Shown here in pieces: positions 59,039 to 64,000 of a stretch of 64,000 bases of DNA. How positions within the stretch are numbered: position 1 is the stretch's first letter; the number at the start of each line of letters is the position of its first letter. This DNA is from Rhizobium tumorigenes (GTDB taxonomy: Bacteria > Pseudomonadota > Alphaproteobacteria > Rhizobiales > Rhizobiaceae). Made by a program: the position numbers and the translations under genes. Under the pieces are notes generated by a model that worked only from the letters and a program-made list of their open reading frames with translations, was not told where the DNA came from and made no database searches. The stretch is from assembly GCF_003240565.2 (NCBI RefSeq), contig NZ_CP117255.1, positions 3,193,501-3,257,500 on the forward strand, read 5' to 3'.

Positions 59039-60358
59039 TCAGTTTGTCGAATTGCTGTCTATCAAAACACGAGGCCATTCGATGCGGATCCGTGCCCCTG
59101 AAGTTTCCGCCTCGCGGTTTCCGAATGTCAGGGTTGCGCCGGAGCGCTCCAGCAGCGTCTTTGCAATAAACAGGCCAAGCCCAAGGCCGCCTGCGGCATC
59201 GTCACGCTGCCGTGTCGTTACATAGGGCTCGCCGATGCGGGTCAAGATATCGGGCGCATAGCCGACCCCGTCGTCTTCAATGGTGATCGCCAGAGTTTCG
59301 GCATCGAACGCCACCGTGACAGTCACCATCTCGCGGGCGTAGTCGACAGCATTTTCTACCAGGTTGCCGAGCCCGTACATGATCCCGGCATTGCGGTTGA
59401 GGACCGGTTCGCCGGATCTGGTGGTCTCCTCGACCAGCGTCAGCTTGATCCCGAATTCGCGATGGGGGGCGAGAATTTCCTCCATCATCGATGACAGCGT
59501 CAGATAGCGCATATGCGCCTCGTTCTCCGCCGACAGCGTCGTAATCCGCCGCAGGATGTCGCGGCACCGCTCGCTCTGGCTGCGAAGCAGCGCCACGTCC
59601 TCCCGGTAACGCTCGTCGTGACCGAGTTCCCGCTCCATCTCCTTGGCAACGATGCTGATCGTCGCCAGCGGCGTTCCGAGCTCGTGGGCCGCTGCCGCCG
59701 CCAGTCCGTCCAGCTGCGACAGGTGCTTCTCACGCTGCAGGACCAGCTCGGTCGCCGCCAGCGCATCGGCCAGCTGGCTTGCCTCCATGGATACGCGATA
59801 GGCATAGAAGGCGGCGAAGGCCATTGTCGATGCGATGGAGCACCAGACGCCGAGTTGCATGACTTGGTTGATGGCGACGATGCCGCCAGCATACCACGGC
59901 AGCGGGAAAGGCGAAAAGGCGAGCGACGTGATCGCCACCATCGCCGCAAGGATCAGCGTCATGCTGTAGCGGATAGGCTGGGAAGCAAAGGAGATGATGA
60001 CGGGCACGCAGACCAGGATCGAAAACGGATTAGCAAGGCCGCCGGTGATGAACAGCAGGCCGCACAGCTGCAGCAGATCCAGCCCCAGAAGGGCGAAGGT
60101 GGCCGGCGCATCCAGCCGGTGCGTCGGCGGATAGCGCAACGTCAGGAACAGGTTGATCCAGGCAAGGCAGGCGATCAGCACGCAGCAGGGCAGCAAGGGT
60201 AGCGGAAACTGCAGCCAGAAGGCGACGATCGCGACCGTCGCGGCCTGGCCACCGACGGCAAGCCAGCGCAGGCGGACCAGCGTCTGCAGCCGCACGCGCC
60301 GGCTGGTGTGATGATTGCCCGGCAAGAGGCTGTCATTTTCGGCAATCATGCTGCTCAC
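59039..60358 (-). CDS. actS: ActS (RegB-type) redox sensor histidine kinase
   Basis: Membrane sensor kinase of the ActSR system. The 439-residue protein has about six membrane helices (residues 35-200), including the conserved quinone-binding heptapeptide GGLANPF between helices. The H box is AAAHELGTPLATIS with the phospho-His. A Cys in SQSERCRDILRR corresponds to the redox-active Cys of RegB. HATPase motifs NLVENAVDYA, DDGVGYAPD and GGLGLGLFIAKTLL follow. These features match RegB/PrrB/ActS, which sense aerobic-respiratory redox state. Confidence 0.95.
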   Translation of the reverse strand: MSSMIAENDSLLPGNHHTSRRVRLQTLVRLRWLAVGGQAATVAIVAFWLQFPLPLLPCCVLIACLAWINLFLTLRYPPTHRLDAPATFALLGLDLLQLCGLLFITGGLANPFSILVCVPVIISFASQPIRYSMTLILAAMVAITSLAFSPFPLPWYAGGIVAINQVMQLGVWCSIASTMAFAAFYAYRVSMEASQLADALAATELVLQREKHLSQLDGLAAAAAHELGTPLATISIVAKEMERELGHDERYREDVALLRSQSERCRDILRRITTLSAENEAHMRYLTLSSMMEEILAPHREFGIKLTLVEETTRSGEPVLNRNAGIMYGLGNLVENAVDYAREMVTVTVAFDAETLAITIEDDGVGYAPDILTRIGEPYVTTRQRDDAAGGLGLGLFIAKTLLERSGATLTFGNREAETSGARIRIEWPRVLIDSNSTN

Positions 60359-60376
60359 TCCTTAACGGCGATGCAC

Positions 60377-62842
60377 TCAAGTTCCGCGCGGCTTCACGCG
60401 GGTAGTCGGGGCGGCTGCTGCCGGGTCCTCGGGCCAGGGGTGGCGAGGATAGCGACCGCGCATGTCGGCGCGCACGTCCTTCCAGGTTCCGGCCCAGAAG
60501 CCCGGCAGGTCTCGGGTCGTCTGGATCGGCCGGTGTGCCGGCGAGGTCAATTCCAACACCAGCGGCAAACGTCCGCCGCCGATAGACGGATGCTGACGAA
60601 GCCCGAACAGCTCCTGCACCCGGATGGTCAGCAGCGGCTCCGTCCCATCGTAATGGATGGGGTGGCGCTGCCCCGTCGGCGCCTCGAAATGCGTCGGTGC
60701 CATCCGTCCGAGTTCCCGTTGTAAATCATGCGGCAGCAACGACATCAGCCCGTTCGACAGTCCGCCGGTGGAAATATCGGATAAGCCCCGCGCGTCGCCC
60801 TGATACGGTACGAACCAATCGTCGAGCCGGATGAGCAGGGCCTCGTCGCTCGTATCTGGCCAGGGCTCCCCGATCGTTCGGTGCAGAAAGCCGATCCGGT
60901 CGCGCAGCTGGGCGGCTTCCTTGGAGAAGGTGAGCACGCCAAGCCCGAGTTCGCGGATACCCTCCGCCAGTGCCGCTGCCACCTCGCGCCCGGAGGGACG
61001 CGGCAGGGGCGTCTCCTCGAGGATAATGGCCCCGAGCCGCGTCACCCGCCGGGCCCGGACCTGCCGGCTCGTCTTGTCGAACAGGCACTGATCCTCGGTC
61101 ACGATGCTGTCCGGCAGCTCGGCCTCGACATCGCCGCGCGTAATCTCGGCAGCACTGAGAATCCGGCCCTGCGCGGCACGACCGGTAAGGTCTGCGACGA
61201 CAAGCATCGTTGCACCCGACAGCCGCTCCGTCTCCGGCAGCTCGGCACCACGGCCATTGGCCATGACGAACCGGCCGCGACCGCCCCGCTGCAGGGCAAT
61301 GCGGTCGGGAAAGGCGTGCAGCAGCAGCGTGCCGGCCATCACCGGTTCGCCGCCGCCTCTGCTGCCCCCGGCAGTTGCCACCAGTCTTGCCACCAGTCGT
61401 CGCGCCGCCTCGGCCCGCTCGCTTTTTTCGCCCCGGAAACGCCGCAGGCGTTCCTCCAGGTCGATGCTTTGCCCTCCCAGCCCCTGTTCGGTCAAAAGCA
61501 AGGCCAGCATCGCCGCCTCGCGTGCCTGGCCGTTTCCGGCGGCTGAGATCACCATCGCCGCCAGTCGGGGCGGAAGTGCCATCGCCCGCATCGTCCGACC
61601 GCGTGCGGTGAGCCCGTTAGCGTGATCGAGCCCTCCCAGTTGTCTGAGCAAGCTCCGCGCCTCGAAAAGCGTGCCGGCCGGCGGCTGGTCGGCGAAGCCG
61701 AGACTGCCGGGATCCTCGACGCTCCAGTGGGCAAGATCGAGCGCCAGACTTGAAAGGTCGCTGGAGAGTATCTGCGGCGGTGTAAACGCCGGCAGCGCCG
61801 CCGTCTGGCCGGGATGCCAGAGCCGGATCGCAATACCCGGCTCCGTCCGTCCGGCGCGTCCCGCCCGCTGGTCTGCCGAGGCGCGAGACACCCGCACCGT
61901 TTCCAGCCGGGTGATGCCGGTCGCCGCCTCGAAGACGCCCAGCCGCTGCAGGCCGCTGTCGATCACAACGCGCACACCGTCGATGGTAATCGATGTTTCG
62001 GCGATCGAGGTCGCCAGCACGATCTTGCGCATCCCCGCCGCAGTCGGGCGGATCGCCGCGTCCTGCTCCTTCTGGCTGAGGTTGCCGAACAGCGGCGCTA
62101 TCAGCGTCTCCGGCCCGAACCGTCCTTCCAGCCGTTCGGCGGTGCGGGTGATTTCCGCCTGGCCGGGTAGGAAGGCGAGGATCGAACCCTTTTCATCCCG
62201 GTGGGCAGCAACGATGGCGGCAGTGACACTGTCCTCGATCCGCTCGCCGGCAGGCCTGTCGCGGTAGCGCACATCGATCGGAAAACTGCGTCCCATGCTC
62301 TCGATCACCGGCGGCTGGCCGAGCAGCTGCGCGACCCTCTCTATATCGAGCGTTGCCGACATCACCAGGATGCGCAGGTCGTCGCGCAGGGCAGACTGCA
62401 CGTCGAGCGCCAGCGCCAGGCCGAAATCGGCATCCAGCGAGCGTTCGTGGAACTCGTCGAAGATGACAGTCGAAACGCCTGCGAGTTCGGGATCGTCGAG
62501 GACCATTCGTGCAAAGACGCCATCGGTGACCACTTCGATCCGGGTCCTTGCCGAAATCTTCTTGTCGAGCCGCATCCGGTAACCGACGGTGCCGCCAACC
62601 TCCTCACCGAGCAGCGATGCCATGCGCGCCGCCGCTGCCCTTGCCGCCAACCGCCTGGGCTCGAGCAGGAGGATCCTGCCGTCTCCGCGCCACGGCTGAT
62701 CCAGCAGATAAAGCGGCACGAGCGTCGTCTTGCCGGCGCCGGGCGGCGCCGAAAGAACCGCACGGCCGACGTCGCCAAGCGCGGTTCCGATCTCGGGCAG
62801 GACCTCGGAGACCGGCAGGATAGGAAGTGCCGTCCGCGTCAT
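60377..62842 (-). CDS. hrpB: ATP-dependent RNA helicase HrpB
   Basis: DEAH-type helicase of the HrpB family, with unresolved physiological role. The 821-residue protein has Walker A SAPPGAGKTTLVPLYLL, the DEAH-variant VSTVIFDEFHERSLDADFG, SATLD and the C-terminal helicase motif QRAGRAGRTEPG. Several hundred residues of HrpB-specific C-terminal domain follow, including the final PHWPEDPAAAAPTTRVKP-like tail. It overlaps the upstream gene by 4 bp, so these two are probably co-transcribed. Confidence 0.95.
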   Translation of the reverse strand: MTRTALPILPVSEVLPEIGTALGDVGRAVLSAPPGAGKTTLVPLYLLDQPWRGDGRILLLEPRRLAARAAAARMASLLGEEVGGTVGYRMRLDKKISARTRIEVVTDGVFARMVLDDPELAGVSTVIFDEFHERSLDADFGLALALDVQSALRDDLRILVMSATLDIERVAQLLGQPPVIESMGRSFPIDVRYRDRPAGERIEDSVTAAIVAAHRDEKGSILAFLPGQAEITRTAERLEGRFGPETLIAPLFGNLSQKEQDAAIRPTAAGMRKIVLATSIAETSITIDGVRVVIDSGLQRLGVFEAATGITRLETVRVSRASADQRAGRAGRTEPGIAIRLWHPGQTAALPAFTPPQILSSDLSSLALDLAHWSVEDPGSLGFADQPPAGTLFEARSLLRQLGGLDHANGLTARGRTMRAMALPPRLAAMVISAAGNGQAREAAMLALLLTEQGLGGQSIDLEERLRRFRGEKSERAEAARRLVARLVATAGGSRGGGEPVMAGTLLLHAFPDRIALQRGGRGRFVMANGRGAELPETERLSGATMLVVADLTGRAAQGRILSAAEITRGDVEAELPDSIVTEDQCLFDKTSRQVRARRVTRLGAIILEETPLPRPSGREVAAALAEGIRELGLGVLTFSKEAAQLRDRIGFLHRTIGEPWPDTSDEALLIRLDDWFVPYQGDARGLSDISTGGLSNGLMSLLPHDLQRELGRMAPTHFEAPTGQRHPIHYDGTEPLLTIRVQELFGLRQHPSIGGGRLPLVLELTSPAHRPIQTTRDLPGFWAGTWKDVRADMRGRYPRHPWPEDPAAAAPTTRVKPRGT

Positions 62843-63807
62843 GCCGCCAGTTCGTCCTTAAGGGACTCGTAGGCGAGAATGGCGCCGGCCAAATCTTCGA
62901 GCGCCGCGCCGACAGATTTGAACAGCGTGATCTCGTTGTCGTCGCGGCGACCCGGCTTTTCGCCGCGCACCAGTTCCGCCAGTTCTGCGCGGATCCCGTC
63001 TGGCGTCAGCACGCCGCTTGCAAGCGGCTGGACGATATCGCCCGCCTCGTGCGTCGCCCCGGCAAGCGTATCGACAAAGACAGAGGCGCGGCGGATGGCC
63101 GTGTCGTCTGCCTCGCGCATATCGGGTTTGTAGCCGCCGACCAGGTCGAGATGGGCGCCTGCCCTCAGCCAGCTGCCGTCGATCAGCGGCTGGCTGGAGA
63201 GAGTGGCGCAGGAAATCACGTCGGCAGTGCGGGCCGCCGCCGCAAGATCGGTGACGGCAATGGCCGGCAATCCCATGATCCGCGCCTCTGCTGCTATTCT
63301 CTCGGCCGTGTCGCCGTTCCGGCCCCAGACATGAATGCGTGTCAGTGACCGGACCTCGGCATGTGCCTGCATCAGGTTGAGAGAGAGGCGGCCTGTGCCG
63401 CACACCAGAAGCTCCGAGGCATCCGCCCGCGCGAGCTTTCTCGCTGCCAGCGCCGAGGTCGCCGCCGTGCGCCGCGCCGTTAGCTCGCCACCATCGACGA
63501 TCGCCAGCATTTCCCCGGTCGTCCCGGATGACAGGAGATAGGTGCCGTAGATTGCCGGCAGGCCCCGGAGGCCGTTGTCGGGAAAAAGGGACAGCACCTT
63601 GACGCCCGAATAGCGCCCCGGCACCCAGGCCGGCATCAAGAGCAGCGTCGCGTCGCTTTCCCCTGGAACCGCCATTGCATGATGATGGCGCACCGGCATC
63701 ACGCAGTCGCTCGCAAACATCCGCTCGATGGCGTCGATAAGGGGCCCCCATGGAAGGGCGGCGCGGGTTCTGGCTTCGTCGAGGACCAACATCTGGTGCT
63801 CCGGCAT
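62839..63807 (-). CDS. Ornithine cyclodeaminase / mu-crystallin family protein
   Basis: NAD(P)-dependent enzyme of the OCD/mu-crystallin superfamily: ornithine cyclodeaminase, alanine dehydrogenase or pyrroline/piperideine-2-carboxylate reductase are possible, and the sequence does not decide. The 322-residue protein has the substrate-side GELTARRTAATSALAARKLAR block, the Rossmann loop LLVCGTGRLSLN, and a C-terminal SVGAALEDLAGAI segment typical of the family. Nearby shadow frames of almost equal length are artefacts of GC-rich coding. It overlaps hrpB by 4 bp. Confidence 0.9.
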   Translation of the reverse strand: MPEHQMLVLDEARTRAALPWGPLIDAIERMFASDCVMPVRHHHAMAVPGESDATLLLMPAWVPGRYSGVKVLSLFPDNGLRGLPAIYGTYLLSSGTTGEMLAIVDGGELTARRTAATSALAARKLARADASELLVCGTGRLSLNLMQAHAEVRSLTRIHVWGRNGDTAERIAAEARIMGLPAIAVTDLAAAARTADVISCATLSSQPLIDGSWLRAGAHLDLVGGYKPDMREADDTAIRRASVFVDTLAGATHEAGDIVQPLASGVLTPDGIRAELAELVRGEKPGRRDDNEITLFKSVGAALEDLAGAILAYESLKDELAA

Positions 63808-64000
63808 GAGAGAAATGGATGAAGCTCAATCCTTAGGGCGGGTAAAGCCCGATGGCAATTGAAACGCCATGCCTCTCACCCGATCCGTAACCGGTGATTT
63901 TTGACCATTTGGGCAAGATTTTGGGTTTTGTGGTTTGGGTTTGGCTGTCCGAGCGGGGTCTGGTTTTGGTGTGTTGATAAAGATGTTCTGAATATGTGTT
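63808..64000. other. Right-edge non-coding stretch
   Basis: 193 bp upstream of the ornithine-cyclodeaminase-family gene. The last 100 bases are T/G-rich. I recognise no gene, RNA or repeat in it. Confidence 0.4.

Noticed and set aside
62858..63829. A slightly longer minus-strand frame overlapping the OCD-family gene
   Set aside because: The other frame carries the Rossmann and family motifs; this one is low-complexity Arg/Gly/Pro.

Overview
This 64 kb window is ordinary, gene-dense core chromosome of a Rhizobiaceae-type alphaproteobacterium (Rhizobium / Agrobacterium / Ensifer / Neorhizobium relatives). The assignment rests on gene content and order: rho-mnmE-mnmG, hemJ-hemE, the ChvG/ChvI two-component system with HprK, an EIIA-Man-like protein and HPr, pckA, ActS/ActR, trpFBA-accD-folC, addAB, DivL and PHB depolymerase. 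No transposase, phage gene, CRISPR array, rRNA or tRNA is visible.

The most informative feature is chromosomal replication and segregation. The hemE / PPDK-regulator intergenic region (4713-5113), the classical alphaproteobacterial oriC position, holds an AT-rich block and several DnaA-box-like 9-mers. Four parS-like 16-mers (near TGTTTCACGTGAAACA) lie at 232-247, 270-285, 6567-6582 and 45885-45900. Transcription diverges from oriC: hemE, hemJ, rho, mnmE and mnmG run left, and the PPDK regulator, maf, aroE, coaE and dnaQ run right. The parAB locus is expected just beyond the left edge but is not in the window.

Layout: 1-4.7 kb, tRNA modification, Rho and heme genes (minus); 4.7-5.1 kb, oriC; 5.1-8.7 kb, maf-aroE-coaE-dnaQ; 8.8-9.9 kb, secB and fxsA (minus); 10-12.8 kb, an overlapping timA-mltA-smr-xre cluster; 12.9-15.3 kb, gyrB; 15.4-21.1 kb, redox enzymes, FAH-family hydrolase, PHB depolymerase, DUF2852 and a YgjP-type metallopeptidase; 21.1-26.2 kb, trpFBA-accD-folC; 26.3-38.2 kb, one long minus-strand operon divL - tsaE/amgK fusion - murU - addB - addA - trxA; 38.4-43.9 kb, chvI-chvG-hprK-EIIA-HPr then ahcY (minus); 44.2-48.4 kb, pckA, arfB, alkB and a GT87-like membrane protein; 48.3-53 kb, hisB-DUF2628-hisH-hisA-hisF-hisE-coaA (minus); 53.1-56.8 kb, hslVU and two exported proteins; 57-64 kb, L,D-transpeptidase, mmcB, actSR, hrpB and an ornithine-cyclodeaminase-family gene.

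The strongest unusual signals are: (i) oriC flanked by genes that both start on non-ATG codons; (ii) parS sites embedded in coding sequence or in a terminator; (iii) a sensor kinase whose phospho-acceptor His is replaced by Tyr, the hallmark of DivL, heading an operon for tRNA modification, wall recycling and DNA repair; (iv) a TsaE-AmgK fusion next to MurU; (v) sharp palindromes upstream of ahcY and pckA. I saw no clearly undescribed multi-gene system. Start codons are my choice where several are possible.
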